Assembly: GCF_013410665.1 (NCBI RefSeq)
Contig: NZ_JACCFM010000001.1
Coordinates: 3,162,001-3,226,000, forward strand
DNA length: 64,000 nucleotides
Direction: 5' to 3'
Origin: Leifsonia psychrotolerans
GTDB taxonomy: Bacteria > Actinomycetota > Actinomycetes > Actinomycetales > Microbacteriaceae
How positions within the stretch are numbered: position 1 is the stretch's first letter; each line of letters opens with the position of its first letter. Made by a program: the position numbers and the translations under genes. Under the pieces are notes generated by a model that searched no databases, was not told the origin of the DNA, and worked only from the letters and a program-made list of their open reading frames with translations. Below are positions 42,398-50,965 of the stretch, in pieces.

Positions 42398-43531
42398 TCA
42401 GTCCCGCGGAGCCCGCGGCGGAGTGGATCCGATGTCGGGCACCGGGGCGGTTCCTAGGTGTACCTCCATGTCGTCGGCCGACGGTGACTGAGGGCGCCGC
42501 GCGGTCGGCCGGTCGAGATAGAACATTGCGGTCGAGGCGATGTCGTCGCGCAATGGCAGGTATCGCCACCCGCTGCGCCAGCCGAGCGCCTGGATGTCAA
42601 CCTTGGGGATGCCAGTAGTGAAGTGGATTGGGTCGAGCAAATGCCAGCGATACATTCCGAAACGCTGCTGTGAGTCGTACAGCCCATCGGGGCGGATCAC
42701 CTGGGGCATACCCAGATAGGGTGTTGAGAACTCCGTGTAGCCCTGGCCGGGAATATCGAAGTTCCAGGCTCCCCCGAAGTAGTCCTCGGTTCCGGTGCCG
42801 CAGATCGTCGGGAAGTCGGTGTCGTCGTCGAGGTAGAACTTAATCTCGCCTTCGCCCCACCAACCGTTCGAGTTCACGCCCCACGCGATGTAGGTGCCGA
42901 CATACTGCCCGTGCCCCTCGATCCCCTCCAAGATCGTGTGTGGGACGAGGTCTTCGAGCGGGTTCGATCGGCGCCATTGGGCATGGAAATAGGCCTCGTT
43001 GGAGTAGTCTCCGCCGATTTCGTACGTGATTTGGTAGTACACGCGGACATCTACGACAGAGGTGTTCTCGATCGTCAGACGGGCTCCGTCTCGAAACGGC
43101 ATCGGCCAATATGAGTTAAAGCCACCCAGCGGGTTTGCGGCGATCGCTTGAGAGTTGACCTGTGCGAAAACGCCCCAGCCGTTGCAGAAGAAGTCCCCGT
43201 AGGGCACCTCGACTGCTGGCTCTGTGGCGCCATCCCAATAAGCTCTCAGCAGGAGGGTGCGCCAGTTGTCAGTGTGGGTAGTGATCCAAATGTGAGTGAT
43301 CTTGCCTGCACCGGAGATGGAGGCAAGATCGAGGGTCTCCCCGGCTTTGATATCCATGCTTGGAGAAATTTTCCAGCCGGGGCCAAGGTCGCGTGCACAG
43401 GAGGCGCCCGTGCCTTCGGTTGCTCGGCCGCCACCTCCCGCGGAGCCATCAAAATTCTCCGGAGAGATCGATCGTGTTTGCACGGTCCGCAGTGCGGAGA
43501 TCGATGCCAGGTCAGAGGGTGGGGGAGTCAT
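42398..43531 (-). CDS. DUF2961 protein, GH172-family glycosidase (candidate exo-alpha-D-arabinofuranosidase)
   Basis: 377 aa from ATG 43531 (AGGAAA before it); upstream in-frame extension lacks homology. DUF2961 jelly-roll pair: DLASISALRT at the start, ITHIWITTHTDNWRTLLLRA, then WWGEGEIKFYLDDDTDFPT and GTGTEDYFGGAW. Glu227/Glu229 and Glu249 sit in the motifs that hold the two catalytic carboxylates of characterised GH172 enzymes. GH172 comprises alpha-D-fructofuranosidases/difructose-anhydride synthases and alpha-D-arabinofuranosidases. No signal peptide, so it acts on imported oligosaccharides. Operator site 3 is upstream. Specificity for D-Araf is inferred from the DUF4185 neighbour. Confidence 0.88.
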   Translation of the reverse strand: MTPPPSDLASISALRTVQTRSISPENFDGSAGGGGRATEGTGASCARDLGPGWKISPSMDIKAGETLDLASISGAGKITHIWITTHTDNWRTLLLRAYWDGATEPAVEVPYGDFFCNGWGVFAQVNSQAIAANPLGGFNSYWPMPFRDGARLTIENTSVVDVRVYYQITYEIGGDYSNEAYFHAQWRRSNPLEDLVPHTILEGIEGHGQYVGTYIAWGVNSNGWWGEGEIKFYLDDDTDFPTICGTGTEDYFGGAWNFDIPGQGYTEFSTPYLGMPQVIRPDGLYDSQQRFGMYRWHLLDPIHFTTGIPKVDIQALGWRSGWRYLPLRDDIASTAMFYLDRPTARRPQSPSADDMEVHLGTAPVPDIGSTPPRAPRD

Positions 43532-43600
43532 TTTCCTGTTCACATCCTTGTGTAAGCGCAGCCGGCGGCGATTCCACCGCGCGGAGACAGTCTGATCAAT

Positions 43601-43612
43601 GTAATCGATTTC
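43601..43612. promoter_or_regulatory. LacI operator, site 3 of 4 (one mismatch)
   Basis: GTAATCGATTTC differs at one base from the other three sites. It lies between the divergent GH172 gene (start 43531) and the LacI gene (start 43694), so it could serve both repression of the hydrolase and autoregulation. Confidence 0.75.
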
Positions 43613-43693
43613 AGTCCTGATCGCCACAGATTGCTCTGCGCACGCTACTGTTGTTCACGTTCGGCTTGGCCGGACCAGGTAGTAAAGGTGGAC

Positions 43694-44680
43694 ATGGCCA
43701 CGATTTATGACGTCGCAGAGCTCGCCGGAGTGTCTCCCGCGACTGTCTCGCGTGTGTTCAACGGCGCGAGCGTCTCCGCGGCAAAGGTGGTGGCTGTTCG
43801 CGACGCAGCGAAGCAGCTGAAGTTCACCCCGAACCGTACGGCGCGGTCATTGCGGCGGCAGAGCTCCGAGGTTATCGCCCTCGTGATCCCGGACATTGAG
43901 AACCCATACTTCACGGAGATGGCACGCGGGGTAGAGGACGTCGCATCCGAAGCCGGATACTCGGTGGTGCTGTGCAACTCCGACTCGCAGGTCGACAAGG
44001 AGTCGACCTATCTGCAGATTGCGATCGCTGAGAACATGTCCGGGGTGATCATCGCGCCGGCATCCGATCAGACCAGCCTGGATAGCATTCTGTCCACGGG
44101 GCGCCCGGTAGTTGCCGTCGACCGAGGCGTTTCATACGACATCGATGGTGTGGTCATGGAGAACCGCTCCGCCGGAACGTCGGCAACGAAAGACCTGATC
44201 CGGGCTGGGTATAAGCGCATCGCTTACATCGGGGGACCCGAATCAATTGATACCGCAGCCGAGCGCGCGGCTGGGTGGCGCTCCGCCCTGGCCGCAGTTT
44301 TTCCCGCGCTCAACGCCGCCGAGTTGGCCCGTTTCGCCACCTTCCGCGTCGAGGGGGGACGCGAGGCGATGGAAGAGCTGTTGGCGCTTCCCGAGCCGCC
44401 GGATGCCGTCGTAGCCGGCAACAACCTCATCGGGGTCGGCGCGATCCAGGTACTGACCGAGAAGGGGTTGACGCCCCCACGGTTCGGAGTGGCGGTCATT
44501 GGTTCCCTTCCTTTCACCACGCTGTCGCCCACCGCAGTCACCGTGGTGCGCCTGCCGGCGCGGCACATGGGTGTCACGGCGGCACGGATGCTGCTCGAGC
44601 GCATCGGCGGCGACACGCAGCCAGCACGCACGGTGGTGCTGCGCAACGAGATCCAGCCGGCCTCCGCCATTCGCTCCTAA
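43694..44680 (+). CDS. LacI-family regulator of the glycan locus
   Basis: 328 aa. N-terminal LacI HTH (MATIYDVAELAGVSPATVSR, VFNGASVSAAKVV) and hinge SLRRQSSEVIALVIPDIENPYFTEMARGVED, then the sugar-binding-like effector domain. ATG 43694 after AAAGGTGGAC; the longer ORF start is rejected. It stands in the middle of the locus whose four promoters carry GAAATCGATTTC, with the central CG of LacI operators. The inducer is likely a mono- or oligosaccharide from the target glycan. Confidence 0.94.
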   Translation: MATIYDVAELAGVSPATVSRVFNGASVSAAKVVAVRDAAKQLKFTPNRTARSLRRQSSEVIALVIPDIENPYFTEMARGVEDVASEAGYSVVLCNSDSQVDKESTYLQIAIAENMSGVIIAPASDQTSLDSILSTGRPVVAVDRGVSYDIDGVVMENRSAGTSATKDLIRAGYKRIAYIGGPESIDTAAERAAGWRSALAAVFPALNAAELARFATFRVEGGREAMEELLALPEPPDAVVAGNNLIGVGAIQVLTEKGLTPPRFGVAVIGSLPFTTLSPTAVTVVRLPARHMGVTAARMLLERIGGDTQPARTVVLRNEIQPASAIRS

Positions 44681-44998
44681 GCGCCTCCCGTCGAATACGC
44701 GCGCACGTGGGTTTCATTACTTGCCATATGAAATCGATTTCGCGTACAGTGAGCGGAACGGTCGCGGGATCCACGTAATGATCGGGGCGAGTTTCGACGT
44801 CGGGTTCTTCGCCGCCGCCGCTGCCACAGTTCTCGCACCCGTCATAACCGATTGGAATCCAGTGAGCCAGACCGTCGCGCCGAACCCCGCCGCTCTTCAA
44901 GAAGCCGACGATTCGCATATGGATCGCCACGCGTGGCACCAGACTGGGTCGAAAGTGGGCGTCCACGAGCGAGCCGCGAGCCAACGCCGGGGCGACGC
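44681..44998 (+). promoter_or_regulatory. GH116 upstream region with LacI operator site 4
   Basis: GAAATCGATTTC at 44730-44741 marks the promoter. The first well-supported GH116 start is 258 bp further on, an unusually long leader. A short frame from ATG 44778 to a TGA at 45000-45002 (74 codons, Ala-rich then polar) overlaps the GH116 start as ATGA. It has no recognisable motif and could be a leader ORF or chance. In-frame TTG 44852 would add an Arg-rich extension without homology. Confidence 0.6.
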
Positions 44999-47554
44999 AT
45001 GAGCGAGCAGCGCCGCGCCCGCGGCATCCCCCACACTTCCCACGCAGCGGCCTTCCCGCTGGGCGGGATCGGCACCGGAAATGTGTCGCTTGGCGCACGA
45101 GGGGAGCTCCGCGATTGGGAATTCGAGAACCTGCCTGACAAGGGTCGCCGAAACCCCTACTCTTTTTTCGCCATCCACGCGGCTCCCGCTGGAGGGACAG
45201 CGGTGACGCGCGTGCTGGAAGCGAGGCTCACCGGGCGGCACGATGCCGATGCCGGCTACGCCTTTGACCAGTTAGCTGGACTCCCGCGGCTGGACTCAGC
45301 GATGCTTCACGGCGAGTACCCGGTCGTCGACATTGATTTCGCCGATGCTGCTTTGCCGGTCGAAGTCACGCTTCATGGCTTCACTCCGTTCGTACCGCTT
45401 GACCCGGATGCGTCGGGCATTCCGGCGGCAGTGTTGCGGTATCGGGTCACTAACCCCGGTGTGGTTCCGGTCGTCGTCACGATCGCGGGCAGCGTGACCC
45501 ACACCGCCGGGCGGGGCGAGGGGCCGTGGGGAATGCGCGCGATGCAGACCGTGGGCTGGCGGGAGGAGGGAGCTGTGCGCGGCCTCGACTTCGGCATCGA
45601 CCTCCCCCCAGACGATCACGGCTATGGGACGCTCAGCCTGACGACGACCGATACCGCCACTACGGCCAAACCGCAGTGGGTGACCAGCTACTGGCCGGAC
45701 GGCGCGCGCCTGTTCTGGAACGATCTTGCCGCCGACGGACTGCTCGACCCGGAGCCACGGTTGACTTTGGAGGACCGACCCCGCGGACTCTTTGCTGAGC
45801 TCGATGCTGATCCTGACGCCGCGCCGCTGAGTGAGGCAGAGATGATGGCGAAGCTGCCGCGGATCCGTACCGGCTCCCTGGGTATCGTGCACACCGTGGC
45901 ACCCGGGGAAAGTCAGGACTTTGAGTTCGTCCTCGCCTGGAGCTTTCCCAATCGACGCCGAGGGTGGAAGGGTCATATCGTCTTGGCCGACCCGAACGCC
46001 GACGACGTCGTGCAGAACCACTACGCCACTCTCTGGCCGGATGCCTGGGCAGCTGCGACGCACCTGCACACGCACCTTCCGGCGCTCGAGAAAGACACGG
46101 ACGCATTCGTCGAAGCGCTGTACGGAGGTAGCATCGACCCGGTGTTGTCCGAGGCGATCGGCGCGAACGTTGCCGCGGTGCGTTCGACGACGGGATTCGT
46201 TGTCGAGTCGCCCACACCGGAACTGGGCGCTGGCCCCGTTTTCGCGGCCTGGGAAGGCTCGTTCGACCACGGTGGATCCTGCGAGGGCACCTGCACGCAT
46301 GTCTGGTCATACGCTCAGACGCTGGCGTGGCTGTTCCCGAGCCTGGAGCGAAGTGCCCGACGTGCGGAGTTCCTGTTGGAGACCGATGAGACCGGCGCTC
46401 AGAAGTTCCGTGGCAACCGAGTATTCGGCGGCCCGAGCTGGTTCATGGGGCCTGCCGTCGATGGTCAGCTGGGCACGCTGCTGCGTCTGCACCGTGAATG
46501 GCGCTTCTCGGGTGACGAGGGATTCCTCGCGGAACTCTGGCCCGCGGCATCCGCCTCACTCGACTATGCGATCCGCGAGTGGGACCGCGACGGTGACGGG
46601 CTGCTCGACGGCGAACTTCACAATACCTACGACATCGAATTTCATGGCACTGAGCCGCTCGCGAACGGCCTCTTCCTTGCCGCACTTCGAGCGGGTGCAC
46701 GGATGGCCACGCATGTCGGCGAGACGGAGCGCGCGGCGGACTGGAATGGGCGAGCGGATCGCGTCGCCGCGGGTATGGACGAGATCCTCTGGAACGGAGA
46801 ATATTACCGACAGGTTATCGACGACCCCGACGAGCACCGGTACCAGTACGGTGACGGCGTGCTCTCCGACCAGCTCCTCGGTCAGTTCCACGCCTTCGTC
46901 GGCGGCCTCGGCTACCTGCTCCCGAAGAACAACGTCGACTCGGCGCTCGCCTCGATCGTCACGCACAACCACCGCGCTGACCTGTCCCGGCAGGAAAGCA
47001 CCCAGCGTGTCTATGCTCTGAATGATGAGGGTGGACTGCTGCTGGCCTCGTGGCCGACCGGCGGCCGGCCAGCGATCCCGTTTGTCTACTCGGACGAGGT
47101 CTGGACCGGCGTTGAGCATCAGCTTGCCGCATCCCTTCTCTTTGCCGGTCGCGTCGATGATGCGCTGACTATCGAGCGAGCGTTGCGCTCGCGATACGAC
47201 GGCGAGCACCGCAGCCCATGGAATGAGATCGAGTGTGGAAATCACTATGCTCGCTCGCTTGCATCGTGGGGGTTGCTTCTCGGCGTGACTGGCGTGCAGT
47301 GGGATGCGCCAACTCGGGCGCTCTCGTTTGCTCCCGCGGTGAGCGGCCCGTTTCGTAGCTTGTTTACCACGGGCTCCGGCTGGGGCCGCGTCGAGATTGA
47401 CGCGGGCGACCTCACTCTCCACCTCGATGGAGGATCGATTGACATCGACGAACTCCAGCTGTGCGGGGCGAGCCTCGCCCGCGACATCCGCATTCTCGCC
47501 GGGGAATCTCGCACGTTCCGGCACGCTCAGACCCCAACTCAGGAGACACCATGA
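44999..47554 (+). CDS. GH116-family glycosidase (beta-glucosidase/xylosidase type)
   Basis: 851 aa. An N-terminal beta-sandwich (AAFPLGGIGTGNVSLGARGELRDWEFEN) is followed by an (alpha/alpha)6 catalytic domain with GTCTHVWSYAQTLAWLFP, HNTYDIEFHG and SDEVWTGVEHQLAASLLF. Glu547 (DIE) and Asp699 (SDE) are 152 residues apart, the same spacing I recall for the nucleophile Glu441 and acid/base Asp593 of Thermoanaerobacterium TxGH116. No signal peptide is visible, so it is cytoplasmic and acts on imported sugar. GH116 enzymes cleave beta-glucosides, beta-xylosides or related linkages, so the imported oligosaccharide may be mixed. Its end overlaps the isomerase gene (ATGA). Confidence 0.9.
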   Translation: MSEQRRARGIPHTSHAAAFPLGGIGTGNVSLGARGELRDWEFENLPDKGRRNPYSFFAIHAAPAGGTAVTRVLEARLTGRHDADAGYAFDQLAGLPRLDSAMLHGEYPVVDIDFADAALPVEVTLHGFTPFVPLDPDASGIPAAVLRYRVTNPGVVPVVVTIAGSVTHTAGRGEGPWGMRAMQTVGWREEGAVRGLDFGIDLPPDDHGYGTLSLTTTDTATTAKPQWVTSYWPDGARLFWNDLAADGLLDPEPRLTLEDRPRGLFAELDADPDAAPLSEAEMMAKLPRIRTGSLGIVHTVAPGESQDFEFVLAWSFPNRRRGWKGHIVLADPNADDVVQNHYATLWPDAWAAATHLHTHLPALEKDTDAFVEALYGGSIDPVLSEAIGANVAAVRSTTGFVVESPTPELGAGPVFAAWEGSFDHGGSCEGTCTHVWSYAQTLAWLFPSLERSARRAEFLLETDETGAQKFRGNRVFGGPSWFMGPAVDGQLGTLLRLHREWRFSGDEGFLAELWPAASASLDYAIREWDRDGDGLLDGELHNTYDIEFHGTEPLANGLFLAALRAGARMATHVGETERAADWNGRADRVAAGMDEILWNGEYYRQVIDDPDEHRYQYGDGVLSDQLLGQFHAFVGGLGYLLPKNNVDSALASIVTHNHRADLSRQESTQRVYALNDEGGLLLASWPTGGRPAIPFVYSDEVWTGVEHQLAASLLFAGRVDDALTIERALRSRYDGEHRSPWNEIECGNHYARSLASWGLLLGVTGVQWDAPTRALSFAPAVSGPFRSLFTTGSGWGRVEIDAGDLTLHLDGGSIDIDELQLCGASLARDIRILAGESRTFRHAQTPTQETP

Positions 47555-49185
47555 CCACGTACACCCTGCCCACCGCGGCCGTACGGCCGACGAAGGCACC
47601 CCAGACCGCCTACCTGATCGCCTCCGGCGACCTGCGAGAGTCGGCGAACACGGCGGGCTGGCCGACACAGGTCGAACTCGAGGCGGGTGTCACGGGCGTG
47701 CTGAACGGCTTTGGTTGGACGGTCATCCGCGCCAATGGTGTCGATCCGGCCACGGGCCACGGCTTCATTTCCAGCCAGCGAATGGGGCTTGAGGTGTTCA
47801 AGAACATCCCCGTTGATGCGCCCCTCATCGTGGCCGAGGCCGTGTGGCAGTACTCGCATCACGTGCTCGCGGGCCTTCGCACCCACCAGGGCCCGATCCT
47901 CACGGTCGCGAACTTTGCCGGTGACTGGCCCGGGCTCGTCGGCCTGCTCGGGCTCAATGCGGGCCTGACGAAGATGGACAAGCCGTATGCGTCAATCTGG
48001 TCCGTCGACTTCAGCGACGACTGGTTCAAAGCGGGCATTAAAGAGTGGACCGAGACCGGTGCGATCACCCACGATGACTCGCACGTGCGCGCATTGCCGG
48101 AACTACCGGCAAGCCCCGAGCGCGAGCTGGGTGAGGCGCTCGCCGCCGAGTTGCTCGCTGACAAGGCCATCATTGGCGTGTTCGATGAGGGCTGCATGGG
48201 AATGTACAACGCGATCTTCGACGACGAATTACTGAACAAGACCGGCATTTACAAGGAGCGGCTGTCGCAGTCGGCGCTCTACGCCGAAATGCTCACCGTG
48301 ACGGATGCCGAAGCTGACGATGCGTACATGTGGCTCACCGACCGCGGGATGGTCTTCAACTACGGCGAGGATGCGGCCACCGAGCTCACCCGCGATCAGG
48401 TGCAGTGGCAGCTGAAGATGTACATCGCCGCACTCCGCATCGCCGATGATTTCGGGCTTGACGCGGCTGGCATCCAGTACCAGCAGGGCTTGAAAGACCT
48501 CGTTCCGGCCTCCGATCTCGCCGAAGGACTGCTGAACTCGACCGAACGCCCGCCGGTGACCTCGCGCAACGGCGCGCGCGTGCTGCACGAGGGGCGCGCC
48601 TTCCCGCACTTCAACGAGGCCGACGAGGGGGTCGCTGTCGACGCTCTCGTCACCGACCGGGTGTGGACCGCGATGGGCCTCATCCCCGACAACACTCTGC
48701 ATGACGTGCGCTGGGGTGAGGATTACAACGGCCAGTTCGTCTGGGCCTACGAGATCTCTGGCTCCGTTCCCGGATCGCACCTTGGCGGATGGGACAAGGC
48801 CGAGGGATGGCGGCAGGGGCACGTCTTCTTCCCGGCCGGCGGCGCGACAATCAACGGGGTCTCCAAGCCGGGGGAGGTCGTGTTGTCGCGCGTCTTCATC
48901 GCCGACGGGATCCTGCAGGCTGACATTTTTCGGGCATCCGTCGTCGAACTCCCCGCAGAGGAGACGAAGCGCCGCAAGGAGGCCACGAACCCGGAGTGGC
49001 CGATCGCGCACGTCGTGTTGCATGGCATCTCGCGTGACCAATTCATGGCTCGCCACAAGGCGAACCACGTTCAACTCGTTTACGCTCCCACCACCGAGAT
49101 TGCCGACAAAGCACTCGTCGCGAAGGCCGCGATGTTTGCGGGCATGGGCATCGCAGTGCACGTCGTCGGAGACGTGGCGATGTGA
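47551..49185 (+). CDS. L-fucose-isomerase-like protein, candidate D-arabinose isomerase
   Basis: 544 aa, L-fucose/L-arabinose isomerase-like fold (COG2407 type). Landmarks are APLIVAEAVWQYSHHVLAGL, VFDEGCMGMYNAIFDD, DFGLDAAGIQYQQGLKDLVP and the C-terminal GISRDQFMARHKANHVQLVYA with conserved Glu, Asp and His that could ligate metal. L-fucose isomerases also convert D-arabinose to D-ribulose, since the two sugars share stereochemistry at C2-C4. It is translationally coupled to GH116 and under operator site 4, so it likely handles the monosaccharide released in the cytoplasm. ATG 47551 follows AGGAGA. D-arabinose as substrate is an inference. Confidence 0.78.
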   Translation: MTTYTLPTAAVRPTKAPQTAYLIASGDLRESANTAGWPTQVELEAGVTGVLNGFGWTVIRANGVDPATGHGFISSQRMGLEVFKNIPVDAPLIVAEAVWQYSHHVLAGLRTHQGPILTVANFAGDWPGLVGLLGLNAGLTKMDKPYASIWSVDFSDDWFKAGIKEWTETGAITHDDSHVRALPELPASPERELGEALAAELLADKAIIGVFDEGCMGMYNAIFDDELLNKTGIYKERLSQSALYAEMLTVTDAEADDAYMWLTDRGMVFNYGEDAATELTRDQVQWQLKMYIAALRIADDFGLDAAGIQYQQGLKDLVPASDLAEGLLNSTERPPVTSRNGARVLHEGRAFPHFNEADEGVAVDALVTDRVWTAMGLIPDNTLHDVRWGEDYNGQFVWAYEISGSVPGSHLGGWDKAEGWRQGHVFFPAGGATINGVSKPGEVVLSRVFIADGILQADIFRASVVELPAEETKRRKEATNPEWPIAHVVLHGISRDQFMARHKANHVQLVYAPTTEIADKALVAKAAMFAGMGIAVHVVGDVAM

Positions 49186-49198
49186 GCAGCGTCCGGCG

Positions 49199-49513
49199 CT
49201 ACTCGCCTTCGTGCAGGGGCGCCGAGGTGAGGGTCAGAAACTCGAGTACCGAGCCGTCGCCCTCGATGTGCGGCAGCAATGCCTCGTTGAACGGTCCGCC
49301 GGCGGGCGACGCCACGTGCGCGTCGAATGCGGCCTGATCGAGGTACTGCTCGTACACGACGAACGAGTGGTCGTCGTCGACGCGGGTGCTCGGCTCGAAC
49401 AGCACGTTTCCGGGTTCCTCGCGCACGACCTCGGCGAAGGCGTCGATAAGCGCACGGACCTCGTCGCGGTGGCCGGGCTTGGCCTGGAATGTGGCGATCA
49501 ATGTGGTGCTCAT
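49199..49513 (-). CDS. Antibiotic-biosynthesis-monooxygenase (ABM) domain protein
   Basis: 104 aa ferredoxin-like ABM domain: TTLIATFQAKPGHRDEVRALI, then PGNVLFEPSTRVDDDHSFVVYEQYLDQAAFDAH and HIEGDGSVLEFLTL. Small dimeric members include quinol monooxygenases such as YgiN and heme- or stress-related proteins. No cofactor motif is needed in the family. It is convergent with the isomerase gene and divergent from the methyltransferase gene; no functional link to either is evident. Confidence 0.85.
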   Translation of the reverse strand: MSTTLIATFQAKPGHRDEVRALIDAFAEVVREEPGNVLFEPSTRVDDDHSFVVYEQYLDQAAFDAHVASPAGGPFNEALLPHIEGDGSVLEFLTLTSAPLHEGE

Positions 49514-49603
49514 GCGTGGCTCCTCTGAAGCTGATGGTCCGCCACGACAGATGTGGGGAGACGGCCAGGATATCTGACCTCTGGGCGCGGTAGCGTTGAG
49601 CGG

Positions 49604-50752
49604 GTGACTTCAGAATTCTCGTTTGACCGCCTGCGCCGCCGGCCCGACGTCGAGGCCGCGAATCTGTTCGCCGTCGACGCGAGCGACCGGCTGATTCTCG
49701 CCGAGGCGGCCACTGCGCTCGCCGCGGCCGGGCCCGCTGAGGTCGTGGTGATTGAAGACCATTACGGTGCCTTGACGCTCGGTGCTGCCGCTCTGGCCGG
49801 GGCGCGCGGCATCCGAGTGCATCAAGATGCCCTCTCTGGCGAACTCGCGCTTGCCGCGAATGCCGCGGAGGTCGGCCTCGCCGGCGGGTATCGTTCACTC
49901 GATCTGGGCGAGGAGTTGCTCACGAGCGCCCGCGTCGTGCTGCTGCAGCTGCCGCGCAGCCTGTCGGCTCTTGACGAGATCGCCGCCGCCATCGCCCGCT
50001 TCGCGGCCGCCGACGTCACGGTGTTTGCGGGCGGGCGCATCAAGCACATGACCCCGGCAATGAACGAGGTGCTGCGCCGCCACTTCGGTGACGTCACGGC
50101 GTCGCTGGCCGCGCAGAAGTCGCGGGTACTGACCGCGTCGACGCCTCTGACAGCGGACCAGGTGGGCGGGAACGCCGTCGCCTCAGAATGGCCGCACCGC
50201 GCGGTGCACGCCGACCTGGGCCTGACCGTCTGCGCGCACGGCGCTGCATTCGCCGGTACCACCATCGACATCGGCACCCGCTACCTGCTCGAGTTCATCG
50301 ATCGGATGAAGCCGGAGGTGCAGACGGCCATCGATCTCGGCTGCGGCACCGGTGTGCTGGCCAGTGCGCTCGCGCGTGCCCGCCCGGCCCTGCACGTGAC
50401 CGCCAGCGACCAGTCGGCCGCAGCCATCGCATCCGCCCGGGCCACCGCCGTGGCCAACGGCGTGGCAGGGCGCGTCACCGTCGTGCGCGACGACGCGTTG
50501 GCACGCCAGCCGGATGCCTCGGCCGAGCTGATCGTACTCAATCCGCCGTTTCACATCGGCTCGTCGGTGCACGCCGGAATCGCCCTGAAACTGTTCGAGG
50601 ATGCGGCGCGCGTGCTGAAACCCGGTGGCGAACTGTGGACCGTCTGGAACACCCACCTCGGGTACCGCCCCGCGCTGAACCGCCTCGTCGGCCCCACCCA
50701 CCAGGTCGGTCGCAACACCAAATTCACCGTGACTGTCTCGACGCGTCGCTAA
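49604..50752 (+). CDS. RsmC/RlmG-like class I methyltransferase
   Basis: 382 aa from GTG 49604. It has two tandem Rossmann-like halves: an N-terminal cofactor-less domain (residues 1 to about 200, EVVVIEDHYGALTLGA) and a C-terminal catalytic domain with SAM motif AIDLGCGTGVLASALA and the N-methyltransferase motif LNPPFHIG. This layout is that of rRNA guanine-N2 methyltransferases RsmC and RlmG. RNA guanine methylation is the likely role; which rRNA site cannot be told. The stop codon TAA is the first part of the palindromic element at 50750. Confidence 0.88.
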   Translation: MTSEFSFDRLRRRPDVEAANLFAVDASDRLILAEAATALAAAGPAEVVVIEDHYGALTLGAAALAGARGIRVHQDALSGELALAANAAEVGLAGGYRSLDLGEELLTSARVVLLQLPRSLSALDEIAAAIARFAAADVTVFAGGRIKHMTPAMNEVLRRHFGDVTASLAAQKSRVLTASTPLTADQVGGNAVASEWPHRAVHADLGLTVCAHGAAFAGTTIDIGTRYLLEFIDRMKPEVQTAIDLGCGTGVLASALARARPALHVTASDQSAAAIASARATAVANGVAGRVTVVRDDALARQPDASAELIVLNPPFHIGSSVHAGIALKLFEDAARVLKPGGELWTVWNTHLGYRPALNRLVGPTHQVGRNTKFTVTVSTRR

Positions 50753-50824
50753 CTCCTGCAATTTCTTATATTCGGGTCGAAATCGGTCCCTCTGAGTGGC
50801 TTTCGGTCGAAATTGCAGGAGTTA
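50750..50824. repeat. Palindromic intergenic element (AACTCCTGCA family)
   Basis: TAACTCCTGCAATTTC (50750-50765) pairs perfectly with 50809-50824; inner GGTCGAAAT motifs also recur. It begins at the methyltransferase stop codon. The remaining sequence to 50965 holds no gene and contains an A/G-rich GGAAGCGGAAGAGG stretch. Related elements lie at 56087-56147 and 61429-61522. Confidence 0.75.
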
Positions 50825-50965
50825 TGCGATGCGCGCGTGACGCAATGCTGATCCATTTCGAGGCATCCTGTTGAGGCCAACGATCGGTTGTTGCGGAGGA
50901 AGCGGAAGAGGAAGAGAAAGAAGGAGGGGAGGGGAGCCGGGAGTGAGGAGCCGGCGGGCCTGCGG

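Noticed and set aside
44778..45002. A 74-codon gene before GH116
   Set aside because: No homology, no clear RBS and odd composition; only the ATGA overlap with GH116 is suggestive, so it is mentioned but not called.
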